64,000 nt of DNA from Lysobacteraceae bacterium. Lineage in GTDB: Bacteria > Pseudomonadota > Gammaproteobacteria > Xanthomonadales > Rhodanobacteraceae. Under the pieces are notes generated by a model. It was given only the letters and a program-made list of their open reading frames with translations, did not search any database and was not told the DNA's origin. How positions within the stretch are numbered: position 1 is the stretch's first letter; each line of letters starts with the position of its first letter. Positions 1 through 9,227 of this stretch are shown here, in pieces. The stretch is taken from positions 186,001-250,000 of the forward strand of contig SEHB01000003.1 of assembly GCA_004143945.1 (NCBI GenBank). Direction: 5' to 3'. The position numbers were made by a program, and so were the translations under genes.

Positions 1-2
1 CC

Positions 3-383
3 ATGGCGTCGGCGCACGCGGGCGCATCCAGTCCGCTCGCCCAGGCTGCGCGGCTGACGCGAGCGGAACTGCTGCTCGCGCTCGACCGCACCGACGACGC
101 CGCCTCGGCGCTCGATGCATTCTCGTCGCACGATCCTTCGCCGCTGCCATCGTCGCTGCGCCTGCGCGCGGCGCTCGCCGATGCGGATCGTCATCGACGC
201 GTCGGCGACGATTCGCGCTGGCGCGCCCGGCTGGCCGACGCCGAGTCGCTGGTGGACGCGATGGGCGTGGAAGCCGAGCCGTTCCGCGCGCGCCTCGATG
301 CGCTGCGCCACGACGCCGGTTCCGCCTCGCGGCAAGCACCGCACCTCGGGCACTCGGGCTCCCGCGCGAGTTCGACCCGGTAG
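3..383 (+). CDS. 3' end of a gene entering from upstream, possibly TPR-type (partial)
   Basis: Only the last 126 codons are visible. An in-frame Met lies at base 3, but the frame is open to the window edge, so the real start is probably upstream. The residues are Ala/Leu/Arg/Asp-rich and predicted helical, like the last TPR-like helices of the Ser/Thr kinase at 49454-52192. No catalytic motif is present. The last 20 or so residues turn Ser/Arg/His-rich and overlap the convergent gene at 191-880, so the true C-terminus is uncertain. A TPR or kinase tail is inference only. Confidence 0.45.
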   Translation: MASAHAGASSPLAQAARLTRAELLLALDRTDDAASALDAFSSHDPSPLPSSLRLRAALADADRHRRVGDDSRWRARLADAESLVDAMGVEAEPFRARLDALRHDAGSASRQAPHLGHSGSRASSTR

Positions 384-880
384 CTGACGTCGTCATCGAA
401 CAGCACCCCGGCAGCGCCCGATTCCGACCGGGGCAGATGCAGGACCAGCGGGTTCGATGCGTCCGCCGAAATCGCAAGCCGCAGGTACAGGCCATCCGGC
501 GCGACCAGCGCCTGGCCGACCTGCCCGCGCGCGCCGACCCATTCGCAGGGTTCGGCCATCACGTCGGGACAGATCGCGCGTCCGGCGGTCCACGCGACGT
601 GCGCACGTTCGCTGCCGCGATCGTGCGCGATCGACAGGCGCAACGCCTCGGCGCCCGCGCGCGTGCGGATGCGCGGATCGGCACGCAGCACCCGCCATTC
701 GCCCTGCCAGTGCCCGGCCGGCAACTCGAGCGCGCGCTCCGCGGCGGATTGCATCGCATGCGCCGCTTCCTGCGCGGGGCTGGTCGATGCACACCACATC
801 ACCGCGGCGAACAGTGGTGGCCCACACCGGAAGCTGCGATTGATGCAGTGTCGTGGATGAGGCGGCGCGGAAACGGTCAC
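191..880 (-). CDS. Hypothetical exported protein, last gene of the VWA operon
   Basis: GTG start at 880, overlapping the TGA of the upstream lipoprotein gene, so translational coupling is likely. 229 residues. A hydrophobic stretch near residues 18-35 could be a signal sequence. The middle is ordinary beta-rich sequence with Trp residues (GHWQGEW near residue 57) and ends in a Cys cluster (ECPRCGAC). After that the sequence becomes Ser/Arg-rich and looks like the antisense of the convergent gene ending at 383, so the C-terminal 40 residues are suspect. No family recognised. Its place in the operon suggests it acts in the envelope with the VWA protein. Confidence 0.6.
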   Translation of the reverse strand: MTVSAPPHPRHCINRSFRCGPPLFAAVMWCASTSPAQEAAHAMQSAAERALELPAGHWQGEWRVLRADPRIRTRAGAEALRLSIAHDRGSERAHVAWTAGRAICPDVMAEPCEWVGARGQVGQALVAPDGLYLRLAISADASNPLVLHLPRSESGAAGVLFDDDVSYRVELAREPECPRCGACREAEPASWRSASRRARNGSASTPIASTSDSASASRARQRESSPTRR

Positions 881-1698
881 GGCGCGCGCACGTGCAGCTC
901 GGAGATGTCGAAGCGACCGCTCGCGCGGGGGAGCGTTTGACCGGCGAGTCCCTTCGCGAGCACACCCGGGCGCATGTCCTTCGCTTCGAATCGGCCAGCG
1001 ACCGACCAGGTGTCGGCACTGCTGCGTTCAAGGCGATCCAGTTCGAGCTGCAGGTCCCCGCCCTTGCGCGATTTTGCTTCGAAACGGTCCGCCACCCGCT
1101 TGCCCGCAGGTCGATATTCGAGTGTCGGGTCGATCACCTCGTCGCCGCCGATGGCCAGCGAGAATCCCAGCGTGACCTTGCTGCCGTCCGTCGCTTCGCC
1201 CTCGATCGACACCAGCTGGCGCCGGACGATGTCGACCGTGCGCATCTGCGCGGAATAGATCGTCTTGCCCGCAAACGCATCGGCGATGGCCTGCACATCG
1301 GAGGCACCGACCCTCGCCGCTCCTCCAACCCGCGCGTTCGCCTCCTCCAGCGCAGCCTTGCCATCGCTGCGTGCGAGACGCTCTGCGGCGCGCTGGCCGA
1401 GGTCGTCGGCGATCTTCGTCGCCAGCACGCGGTAGCTGCGCGGACCCTGGCCGAGATCCAGCGTGATCGTGCCCTGCAGGCGTTGCCCCGGCTGCAATGC
1501 GCCAGGCGTCGCTTCGCCGCGGGCTTCGCGCGTTGCAGTCTCCGCGCGGTCCAGCGCGGGCGTCGGGTCGGAGCCGGCCGTCGGCGCGGCGTCCGTGCAC
1601 CCCGCAAGCAGGGCGACGCAGAAGGATGCAGCCGGGAGCAATGCGGCGCCCCTGCAGTGGAGCCGATGCAGCGCGCCGAATCGGCGCGCGCGGCTCAC
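877..1698 (-). CDS. Hypothetical lipoprotein
   Basis: The GTG start at 1698 overlaps the TGA of the VWA gene (GTGA) and gives 273 residues. The N-terminus has basic residues, a hydrophobic run and a lipobox ALLAGC, so it should be a lipid-anchored envelope protein. A Pro/Thr/Ala/Glu linker follows, then a beta-rich body with a repeated theme (one segment near SYRVLATKIADDL, another near TDGSKVTLGFSLAIGG). No catalytic motif recognised. Middle gene of a tight three-gene operon with four-base overlaps on both sides, so it probably works with the VWA protein and the gene downstream. Confidence 0.75.
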   Translation of the reverse strand: MSRARRFGALHRLHCRGAALLPAASFCVALLAGCTDAAPTAGSDPTPALDRAETATREARGEATPGALQPGQRLQGTITLDLGQGPRSYRVLATKIADDLGQRAAERLARSDGKAALEEANARVGGAARVGASDVQAIADAFAGKTIYSAQMRTVDIVRRQLVSIEGEATDGSKVTLGFSLAIGGDEVIDPTLEYRPAGKRVADRFEAKSRKGGDLQLELDRLERSSADTWSVAGRFEAKDMRPGVLAKGLAGQTLPRASGRFDISELHVRAP

Positions 1699-3014
1699 GG
1701 CTGTACTCCGGGCAGCGCCTGGCAACCGACTTCGTAGGAACCGAAGGGGCGCTGGTAGTCGTCGGGCATGCGCGGGAACTGCGCGCCGTCCGGAACGCTG
1801 AAGTTGCCGCCGTCGTAGCCGGGCTCCGTGAACACGAGGATCCCGCACCCCTGCTCGCAGGCCAGCGACTTGATGCCGTTGCGCCAGCGTTCGGGCGTCT
1901 CGCGCACGCGCAGGCCGGATTCGCCACCCATCTGCATCGAGTTGCCGGTGTAGTTCTCCTGGTCGTATGCCGTGCAACCTTCATTGAAACGGAGACTCGC
2001 GGTCTCGGCCGGCGGATCGTCGGCGCAGGACGTGCCGCCCTCGATCTGGATCTGGCGCACGCCGGCCTTGATGCCCATGGCGCTGCCCTCGGGTCCTTCA
2101 CTCGGTTGCGCCAGCGCGGTGGCGGCGTCCCAGCGGAAGCACACGGGCTTCGTGCGGAAGTTGCTGCCGATCGGCTCGAAGAACCACGCGCTGCACAGTG
2201 CGTCGCCTTCACACAAGGCTCGGCATGCCTGCGGCTGCGTGGCCTCCGCAAGCTCGATCGATTCGAAGGATTTGCGACGCTCTTTCGGCAGATCGTCCGC
2301 CACGCCGCCCGTCGGCCAGGTCGACATGCCCGGCATCCACGGTTCGCCCGCGGCGTACTTCCCGCATTCCGGCGTCGGCTGCTCGAGCGGAGGCGCAGCC
2401 GCGACGGACGCCATCGCCTGGTTCAACTCGGCGGCATCGCGCGCATCGAGGTAGCGTCCGCCGGTCGCGCGAGCGAGACACTGCAGCTGGTCACGCGCCT
2501 TCGGGTTGCGTTCGAGGTCGAAGCCGATCACGTGCGCGGTGAAGTCGACGCCGTGCGCCTCGAGCTCCGCGCCGACCGCGCACGGATCGGCGGAGCAGGT
2601 CTCCTCTCCGTCGCTGACGAGGATCACGGTGGCCTTGCGTTCCAGATGCCGCAGCGCCACTGCAGCCTGTCGCACCGACTCGCCGATCGGCGTCATGCCC
2701 CTGGGCTGCAGCGCGGCCACGCGCGTGCGGATCGCGTCGGCGTCGAAGCGGCCGACTGCCCGCAACAACTCGATGTCCGCGCAATCGCCCTTGCGCCGGT
2801 GCCCGTAGGCCATGAGTCCAAGATCGGTCGCGTCGTTCCATTGCGCGACGAGCGTACCGACCGCCTCGCGCGCGATCTCGATCTTCGCGCGGCCATCGAC
2901 CTGTCCCCACATCGAGCCGGAGGCGTCCAGCACGAGCATCGCGCTCGCGTTCTCCCCAGCCTGGGCAGTTCCCGCCGTCATCAGGAGCGCCAGTCCCATG
3001 AACCCGTTCTTCAT
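1695..3014 (-). CDS. Secreted von Willebrand factor A protein with PAN/apple-like and crystallin-like tail
   Basis: 439 residues with a signal peptide ending near TAQA (residue 19). A VWA domain follows (about 25-205) with an intact MIDAS: DASGS at 30-34, then TPIGES and SDGEET. A Cys-rich region (about 235-330) resembles a PAN/apple module. The last ~90 residues, with CTAYDQENYTGNS and ILVFTEPGYDGGNF, look like a beta/gamma-crystallin Greek-key pair. MIDAS domains bind a metal ion and a protein ligand. The tail suggests carbohydrate, protein or calcium binding outside the cell. First gene of a three-gene operon. The combined architecture is read by eye; the VWA part is certain. Confidence 0.85.
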   Translation of the reverse strand: MKNGFMGLALLMTAGTAQAGENASAMLVLDASGSMWGQVDGRAKIEIAREAVGTLVAQWNDATDLGLMAYGHRRKGDCADIELLRAVGRFDADAIRTRVAALQPRGMTPIGESVRQAAVALRHLERKATVILVSDGEETCSADPCAVGAELEAHGVDFTAHVIGFDLERNPKARDQLQCLARATGGRYLDARDAAELNQAMASVAAAPPLEQPTPECGKYAAGEPWMPGMSTWPTGGVADDLPKERRKSFESIELAEATQPQACRALCEGDALCSAWFFEPIGSNFRTKPVCFRWDAATALAQPSEGPEGSAMGIKAGVRQIQIEGGTSCADDPPAETASLRFNEGCTAYDQENYTGNSMQMGGESGLRVRETPERWRNGIKSLACEQGCGILVFTEPGYDGGNFSVPDGAQFPRMPDDYQRPFGSYEVGCQALPGVQP

Positions 3015-3363
3015 GCATGTCCTCTTCGATGGTGGGCCGCGACGGCCGGATCGCGCGTCACTTACGGGGAACCGCGTCGAATCCGGACATCCGCCCGGCG
3101 AACCGAGCCGCGTCCCGGGATGGCGCGAGCCGCAGGGCCCGCCTGTGCCGCCCGTTTCGGGACGGCGCCGATGCCGTTGCGATGAGGGAGGCCGCCGTCC
3201 GATCGCGCGGGCGCGGCCTGGGCTGCGTCGCAGGCACCGCGTGCCGTGAACGCTGCAGCGCCGTAGAATCGGCCAACGGGCTGCACCTGCAGGCGCAGAC
3301 GCGCTCGTGTATGATCCGCGCCCTGATTTATCCCTACATCCGTATAGAAGGATATTTGCCGCG
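3015..3363. other. Intergenic region between the VWA operon and metK
   Basis: 349 bases holding the divergent 5' regions of the VWA operon and metK. A possible -10 for metK (TATGAT) is at 3310-3315. The AT-richer stretch from about 3325 carries the box described separately. No gene, hairpin of note or SAM riboswitch could be recognised in the rest. Confidence 0.5.
3338..3357 (+). promoter_or_regulatory. Candidate SAM-cycle operator upstream of metK
   Basis: ATCCGTATAGAAGGATATTT, with ATCC/GGAT arms eight bases apart. It aligns without gaps to boxes at ahcY (10751-10770) and metF (16108-16127): ATC at the start, GATAT near the end. It overlaps the apparent ribosome-binding site AGAAGGA (3345-3351), so binding here would block translation initiation or early elongation. 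SahR, an ArsR-family repressor of SAM-cycle genes in proteobacteria, is a plausible binder, but no such gene lies in the window. Confidence 0.45.
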
Positions 3364-4563
3364 ATGAGCAGCTACCTGTTCACCTCCGAATCGGTCTCCG
3401 AAGGCCATCCGGACAAGGTTGCCGACCAGATCTCCGATGCCGTGCTCGATGCGATCCTCGCGCAGGACAAGCGCGCGCGCGTGGCGTGCGAGACGATGGT
3501 GAAGACCGGCGTCGCGATCGTCGCGGGCGAAATCACCACCAGCGCGTGGATCGACCTCGAAGCGCTCACGCGCAAGGTGATCCTCGACATCGGCTACGAC
3601 AGTTCCGACGTCGGCTTCGACGGCGCGACCTGCGGCGTGCTGAACCTGATCGGCAAGCAGTCGCCCGACATCAACCAGGGCGTCGACCGCAAGAAGCCCG
3701 AGGAACAGGGCGCCGGCGACCAGGGCCTGATGTTCGGCTACGCGACCAGCGAGACCGACACGTTCATGCCTGCCGCGATCCATCTTTCGCATCGCCTCGT
3801 CGAACAGCAGGCGAAGGTGCGCAAGAAGAAGAACTCGCCGCTGCCGTGGCTGCGCCCGGACGCGAAGAGCCAGGTCACCCTGCGCTACGAGAACGGCAAG
3901 GCGGTCGCGATCGACGCGGTCGTGCTCTCGACCCAGCATGATCCTTCGGTCAAGCAGAAGGACCTCGTCGAGGCCGTGCGCGAGTACATCCTGAAACCGG
4001 TGCTGCCGAAGAAGTGGCTGCACAAGGGCACCAAGTTCCACATCAACCCGACCGGCAAGTTCGTGATCGGCGGGCCGGTCGGCGATTGCGGCCTGACCGG
4101 GCGCAAGATCATCGTCGACACCTACGGCGGCTGGGCGCGCCACGGTGGCGGCGCGTTCTCGGGCAAGGATCCGTCGAAGGTCGACCGTTCGGCCGCGTAC
4201 GCGGCGCGCTACGTGGCCAAGAACATCGTCGCGGCCGGCATCGCCGACCGTTGCGAGGTGCAGGTGTCCTACGCGATCGGCGTGGCGCAGCCGACCTCGA
4301 TCTCGGTGACGACGTTCGGCACCGGCAAGATCGACGACGGCAAGATCGAGAAGCTGATCCGCAATCATTTCGACCTGCGCCCGTACGGCATCATCCGCAT
4401 GCTCGACCTCGTGCACCCGATGTACCAGGCGACCGCCGCTTACGGCCACTTCGGGCGCACGCCGTACGACGTGGTGACGGCTGACGGCGGCACGTTCACC
4501 GCGTTCTCGTGGGAAAGGACCGACAAGGCCGCCGAACTGCGCAAGGCCGCGGGCCTGCGCTGA
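3364..4563 (+). CDS. metK: S-adenosylmethionine synthetase
   Basis: Makes SAM from methionine and ATP in the cytosol, usually as a homotetramer. 399 residues, normal for the family. Hallmarks are the N-terminal [14 protein letters not shown]/metal motif (residues 8-18), [12 protein letters not shown] in the middle, and [19 protein letters not shown]. The start at 3364 is chosen because [18 protein letters not shown] is the canonical N-terminus and AGAAGGA lies 12 bases ahead; longer readings have no family counterpart. Monocistronic, with a hairpin right after the stop. It supplies the methyl donor that ahcY (10897) and metF (16157) recycle. Confidence 0.98.
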   Translation: MSSYLFTSESVSEGHPDKVADQISDAVLDAILAQDKRARVACETMVKTGVAIVAGEITTSAWIDLEALTRKVILDIGYDSSDVGFDGATCGVLNLIGKQSPDINQGVDRKKPEEQGAGDQGLMFGYATSETDTFMPAAIHLSHRLVEQQAKVRKKKNSPLPWLRPDAKSQVTLRYENGKAVAIDAVVLSTQHDPSVKQKDLVEAVREYILKPVLPKKWLHKGTKFHINPTGKFVIGGPVGDCGLTGRKIIVDTYGGWARHGGGAFSGKDPSKVDRSAAYAARYVAKNIVAAGIADRCEVQVSYAIGVAQPTSISVTTFGTGKIDDGKIEKLIRNHFDLRPYGIIRMLDLVHPMYQATAAYGHFGRTPYDVVTADGGTFTAFSWERTDKAAELRKAAGLR

Positions 4564-4573
4564 TCCCGGGGCC

Positions 4574-4599
4574 GGGCGGGCTGCACGCGCAGCCCGCCC
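4574..4599 (+). terminator. Hairpin after metK
   Basis: GGGCGGGCTGC and GCAGCCCGCCC form an 11-base-pair stem around a four-base loop, 11 bases after the metK stop. No clear T-tract follows, so termination strength is uncertain. It may instead protect the 3' end. Confidence 0.5.
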
Positions 4600-4714
4600 G
4601 CACTCTGCTTCCGCCTCCGCCTCCGCCGCGAGGCTTCCGCCTCCCGGCTGATTGAAGTAGCCTCGATGCCCCGGTCGCCCTGCTGCGGCGACGCCGGTTG
4701 CATGAGGCATCCGA

Positions 4715-5749
4715 ATGCTCGTTCCCTCCCGCGCGCATCTCGCCGCGCGCCTGCGTGTTTCTCGCATCTGCGCGTTCGTCCTGCTCGCCACGTCCGCTGC
4801 GTCCGTGATGGCCGCCCCGCGCACGAAACCGCCGCTCGACCTGCTGCACGCGCAGGACAACTGGCTCGTCGCGGCCCGGCTCGCAGAGATCGTTCCCGGT
4901 CGCCTCGTGTTCGAGCGCGCGGACGTGCTCGCGGGCAAGGGCGAGCCGCCCGAGCGCATCGACGTGCGCGCCCCGGTGGTTCCGCGTGCGCCGGCGGTCG
5001 GCGACGCCTGCATCATCGGCTTCAGCATGGTCCATCGCGACAAGCGGCTACCCACGATGAAAGCCGGCAACACCGAGGGCGCGGTCCTCCTGTCGAGCAC
5101 GGGCCTCGAACCCGCACTGTTCGCCGATACGCCGCAGTTGCGCGAGATCCTGCGCACCGGTGCGAGCGTCGCCGGGCGCCAGTCGCGCGAGATGCTCGAC
5201 CTGCTGCTCGCGGCGCTGGCCGGCGAAGACCACGCGTTGCGCGACCTCGCGGCCGCGCAGATCGCGATGGACCCCCACATCGGCAAGCAGATCCGGCGCG
5301 CCGACCGCGCGGCACTGGAACACGCGATGCGCGAGGGTGGCCTGTCGGCCGATACCCGCTCCACGCTGCTGCTGGCCGCGGCGACGCGTCCGGGCGACCT
5401 CGGGGGCTGGTGGAAGCAACTGGCCACGGATGTAGTGACAAGTACGCCCACAGGCGGATATTCTCGGGAGGCCCCGGTCCCCGTCGCCATCGTGCTGACG
5501 GCGTTCGAGGTGCTGGAACAGCACGCCGTAAAGCTTCCGCCGGAATCGGTCTCGCGCTGGCTGCGCAGCCCCGAGCGGCTTCTGGTCGAGCGTGCCGGTT
5601 CGATGTTGCGGCGGGAATCCCCGACGCTGGAACGGAAAGCGACCGAACAGGCGCTCGCCGATCCCGCTTTGCCGGAGACCACGCGTCGCTACCTCGGAGA
5701 TCACCTGCGCCGACTCGAGCGCGCCACCGGCGACAAGGACGCACGGTAG
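4715..5749 (+). CDS. Exported hypothetical protein with HEAT-like helical repeats
   Basis: 344 residues starting with a basic N-region and hydrophobic core, and a likely signal-peptidase site after SVMA (about residue 33), so periplasmic or secreted. The mature part begins with a short beta-rich segment (LVFERADVL, then VGDACIIGFSMVH). From about residue 135 it is alpha-helical with HEAT-like spacing (LLLAALAGEDHALRDLAAAQIAMD). No enzymatic motif. Single gene, stop TAG. The helical repeats suggest protein binding; the function is unknown. Confidence 0.75.
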   Translation: MLVPSRAHLAARLRVSRICAFVLLATSAASVMAAPRTKPPLDLLHAQDNWLVAARLAEIVPGRLVFERADVLAGKGEPPERIDVRAPVVPRAPAVGDACIIGFSMVHRDKRLPTMKAGNTEGAVLLSSTGLEPALFADTPQLREILRTGASVAGRQSREMLDLLLAALAGEDHALRDLAAAQIAMDPHIGKQIRRADRAALEHAMREGGLSADTRSTLLLAAATRPGDLGGWWKQLATDVVTSTPTGGYSREAPVPVAIVLTAFEVLEQHAVKLPPESVSRWLRSPERLLVERAGSMLRRESPTLERKATEQALADPALPETTRRYLGDHLRRLERATGDKDAR

Positions 5750-5840
5750 GACGGGCACAAGATCGCGATCCCGCCGCGGACGACGGCAGTCCGCCGCCGG
5801 GCACACAAGACGCCGCTTCTTTCCTCAGGGGAGTTCCGCC

Positions 5841-8714
5841 ATGGTCCTGCGTTTCCGCCCGGCCGCGCTGCACGCTGCCGTCCTGCTCGCGCTCTGCGCG
5901 CCTGCCGCGCATGCGGCCGCCGTCACCCCGGACGTTATCCGCGCTTCGCGGCACGACGTCTCGGCGCCGATGCGCGACATCATCCGCACGATGCCGCCGG
6001 CCTTGCCGATGGGCAGCGGCGATGAACCGTTCCTCGTTCCGAACATCCTGCTCAAGCCCGAATCGCGCACCAGCTCGCTGGTGCCCGACTACTCGCGCGC
6101 CCAGACGCGCGGCACCGGCATCCCGGCGCCCGCGGTCGACCTCAGCTTCGACGGCATCAACCAGGCCACCTCGGGCTGCGGCTGCCTGCCGCCCGATACC
6201 AACGGCGACGTCAGCGACGAGCACTACATCCAGTGGGTCAACGGCGGCTGGGCGGTCTACGACAAGACCACCGGCGCGACCGTGCAGGCCCCGACGCCCG
6301 GCAACTCGTTCTTCGTCGGCTTCGGCGGCAAGTGCGAGACCACCAACTCGGGCGACCCGATCGCACTGTGGGATCCGCATGCACAGCGCTGGGTCATGAG
6401 CCAGTTCGTCACCACCGCGCCGTTCGCACAGTGCGTCGCGGTCTCGACCACCTCCGATCCGCTCGGCACCTACGCGCGCTACGAGTTCAACTGGCCGGTG
6501 TTCGGCGACTATCCGAAGATGGGCGTGTGGACCGACGAAGGCGGCACGCAGGACGCGTACACGCTGATCACGCACGAGTTCGGTGCGTCGTTCCAGGGCG
6601 CCGCGCTGATTGCGATGGATCGCGCAGCGATGCTCGCAGGCGAGCCGGACGCGGCGATGGTGCGCTTCGCCGGCTTCGATGCCTACGGCGTGCAGCCGAT
6701 CCACCTCGGCCCGGGCGAACTCGCGCCGAACGGCACCTGCCCGACCTACATCCACTTCGACGCGAACACCGCCGACTACCTGTTCTGGGACATGTGCCTG
6801 GACTGGGACACGCCGGCCAACACGACGATCTCGGCGCAGCCCGAGCGCGTCGCGGTCGCCCCGTTCGTGCCGTTCTTCGACGACGTTCAGCAGCAGGGTT
6901 CGGCCAACGGCCTCGATTCGTTCGGCTCGAACCTGATGTACCGCGCGACGGCCCGCACGTTCCCGGCCGATGCGCCGACGCGTACCTCGCTCGTGGTCAA
7001 CCACGTCGTGCAGGGCCCGTTGCAGCAGGCTGGCATCGGCTGGGCGCATTTCAACCTGCGCCCGACCAGCATCAGCGCCGGCAACGACCGCATCTTCGGC
7101 GATGGTTTCGATGGCGCACCGCTGCCGGAGATCCCTGCTGAACCCGCGCCGAGCGCTAAGTCGCTGGTCGACGAAGGCACCTACGCGCCGGATGCGTCGA
7201 ATCGCTGGATGGGCGGCATCGCGATCGATGCGAGCGCCAACATCGGCGTCGGCTATTCGCAATCGAGCGCGCTGATGCATCCGCAGCTGCAGATCACCGG
7301 TCGCGCGCTCTCGGACGAACCCGGCATGCTGCGCGACGAGCAGAACTGTACGGCCGGTGTCGCCAACGGTTCGCAGACGAGCACCAGCGGCCGCTGGGGC
7401 GACTACTCGTCGATGAGCCTCGATCCGGTCGACCAGTGCACGTTCTACTTCACGAGCGAGTACTACGCGACGACGTCGGCGGCGTCATGGCGCACGCGCG
7501 TGTGCTCATTCAAGTTCGAAGGTTGCGGCGATCCGGACTTCGCGATCGTCGCCGATTCGCCCAAGCGCCTCGAGATGTGCGCGGTCGGCGCATCCGACCC
7601 GCAGTGGGAACTGCGCGCGGGCGTGCTCAACGGCTTCACCGGTCCGGTCTCGCTGACCGCGATCGGCGCACCGGGCGGCTCGACGCCGAACTTCTCGGCG
7701 AACCCGGTGCAGGCGCCAGGCACCAGCACGCTGACGCTTGCCGGCGGCGCGACGCTCGCATCGGGCGAGTACGCGTTCAGCGTCGAAGGCACCAGCGGCG
7801 CGAACACGCGTTCGGTCGCGCTCGAACTCGGCATCTCGAGTGCGGCGCCGGCGGCACCCGTGCTGACCACGCCTGCCGATGACGCCACCGGCGTCAAGGT
7901 CGTCCCGACGCTGAGCTGGAACGCGGTGCCGGGCGCGCTCTCGTACGCGATCGAAGTGGCCAGCGACGCGGGCTTCACGACGATCGTCGCGAGCGGCACC
8001 AGCAACGTGCCGACCTGGGCGGTGACCGCGGTGCTCGATTCGGAAACCGAGTACTTCTGGCGCGTCACGCCGGACAACTACTGCGGCGACGGCCCGGTTT
8101 CGACGACCTCCAGCTTCACGACCGGCGTCCCGGGCGAATGCCCGACCGGCACGACGGCGACCGTGCTGTTCGAGGACGACATGCAGTCCGGCGTGAACGG
8201 CTGGACCACCGACGGCACCGGAGCGGCCGGCTGGACCCAGCAGACGCCGCCGGCGGCGACGGGCCTCCTGACGACTGCGTGGGGCATCCCGAACAACGCG
8301 ACCACCAGCGATCGCGGCCTCGTCTCGCCGACGGTGCAGCTGCCGGTCGGTGTCGCGGCGACGATCCTGAGCTTCGACACTTACCACAAGTTCGAGATCG
8401 ACGGTCCGAGCGGTTGCTGGGACAACGGCACGATCGAAGCCAAGCTCGGCGCGGGCGTCTTCAACTACCTCGACAACAGCCGCCTGTTCACCGATCCGTA
8501 CGACGGCCTCGCCTCGCCCGGCATGCTCAACGCCGGCGCGCTGTCGTGGTGCCATACGCCGGCGAGCGGTCCGATCCACTCGATCGTCGACCTCGACGGC
8601 TTCGAGGGCCAGGACCTGCAGCTCCGCTGGCGCGCAGTCTCCGACTCGAACACGACTGCACCCGCGCCGAACGGCATGTACGTCGACAACGTGAAGATCG
8701 AGGTCTGCCAGTAA
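5841..8714 (+). CDS. Large secreted protein with fibronectin-III-like domain
   Basis: 957 residues. ATG at 5841 is preceded by AGGGGAGTT and followed by a clean signal peptide ending AHAA. Residues about 80-560 look like a beta-propeller or lectin-like extracellular fold, rich in aromatic and Asp/Asn residues with scattered Cys. Residues about 670-755 (PVLTTPADDATGV to SSFTTG) are fibronectin-III-like. The last 200 residues resemble a jelly-roll or MAM-like module with Cys pairs and VYDNVKIEVC-type ending. An IFGDGFD motif at 418-424 is discussed under findings. No protease or glycosidase triad seen. Probably a secreted adhesin or accessory protein. Confidence 0.8.
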   Translation: MVLRFRPAALHAAVLLALCAPAAHAAAVTPDVIRASRHDVSAPMRDIIRTMPPALPMGSGDEPFLVPNILLKPESRTSSLVPDYSRAQTRGTGIPAPAVDLSFDGINQATSGCGCLPPDTNGDVSDEHYIQWVNGGWAVYDKTTGATVQAPTPGNSFFVGFGGKCETTNSGDPIALWDPHAQRWVMSQFVTTAPFAQCVAVSTTSDPLGTYARYEFNWPVFGDYPKMGVWTDEGGTQDAYTLITHEFGASFQGAALIAMDRAAMLAGEPDAAMVRFAGFDAYGVQPIHLGPGELAPNGTCPTYIHFDANTADYLFWDMCLDWDTPANTTISAQPERVAVAPFVPFFDDVQQQGSANGLDSFGSNLMYRATARTFPADAPTRTSLVVNHVVQGPLQQAGIGWAHFNLRPTSISAGNDRIFGDGFDGAPLPEIPAEPAPSAKSLVDEGTYAPDASNRWMGGIAIDASANIGVGYSQSSALMHPQLQITGRALSDEPGMLRDEQNCTAGVANGSQTSTSGRWGDYSSMSLDPVDQCTFYFTSEYYATTSAASWRTRVCSFKFEGCGDPDFAIVADSPKRLEMCAVGASDPQWELRAGVLNGFTGPVSLTAIGAPGGSTPNFSANPVQAPGTSTLTLAGGATLASGEYAFSVEGTSGANTRSVALELGISSAAPAAPVLTTPADDATGVKVVPTLSWNAVPGALSYAIEVASDAGFTTIVASGTSNVPTWAVTAVLDSETEYFWRVTPDNYCGDGPVSTTSSFTTGVPGECPTGTTATVLFEDDMQSGVNGWTTDGTGAAGWTQQTPPAATGLLTTAWGIPNNATTSDRGLVSPTVQLPVGVAATILSFDTYHKFEIDGPSGCWDNGTIEAKLGAGVFNYLDNSRLFTDPYDGLASPGMLNAGALSWCHTPASGPIHSIVDLDGFEGQDLQLRWRAVSDSNTTAPAPNGMYVDNVKIEVCQ

Positions 8715-8752
8715 GCACTGACGTCGCGCGCGAGCACGACATCGGAAAGAAG

Positions 8753-8782
8753 ATCGGGCCGCGCAAGCGGCCCGATTTTTTT
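8753..8782 (+). terminator. Rho-independent terminator of the large secreted protein gene
   Basis: ATCGGGCCGC, a GCAA tetraloop, GCGGCCCGAT, then a run of T. The stem is 10 base pairs and lies about 40 bases after the stop at 8714. A textbook intrinsic terminator. Confidence 0.9.
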
Positions 8783-9164
8783 CTGCGCGCGGGCAGCGAT
8801 TCCCGATCGGTGAAGCGAGTGGCGATTCGCACCTCCCGATCGACGACACGACACGACCGCCGATCAACCAGGCGTGTCCGCACGTCCATCGCCCGTGTCC
8901 GCATCAGGGGACGGTCACGGCTCGCCGTTCCCGTCCGGCGCACTCGGCCCGCATGCCCTCCGCAGCAGCGCCGCGATTCCGCATCGGGAACAGCGCGTTC
9001 AGTCCGGCCGCATCGCGACTGCCATCCCGGCATCGGGGCCAGCGACGATCGACGCCGTCGCGGAGGCGTCGACGGGCCCGCCGTGCCTGGCGGGATCCGT
9101 GCGCGCCTGTTGGAGTCGGGGACCCAACAGCGCGTCCTTCACGCCACGTTGCGTGCGGTGGAGG
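8783..9164. other. Intergenic spacer without recognisable gene
   Basis: About 380 bases between two convergent terminators. Frames that stay open here have Arg/Ser/Pro-rich compositions typical of non-coding high-GC DNA. I see no RNA, repeat or promoter in it. Confidence 0.6.
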
Positions 9165-9191
9165 AAAAAAACGGGCCGCGCATGCGGCCCG
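9165..9191 (-). terminator. Rho-independent terminator of the minus-strand propeller gene
   Basis: On the minus strand CGGGCCGC, a four-base loop and GCGGCCCG are followed by seven T (A-run at 9165-9171). It lies about 40 bases beyond the stop at 9228. Confidence 0.88.
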
Positions 9192-9227
9192 CTTCCGTCC
9201 TCTGCGACAATTGCGGCTTCCGATCGA

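Noticed and set aside
3290-3363. SAM riboswitch upstream of metK
   Set aside because: No SAM-I, SAM-II or SAM-IV-like helices or kink-turn; only a short AT-rich operator-like box.
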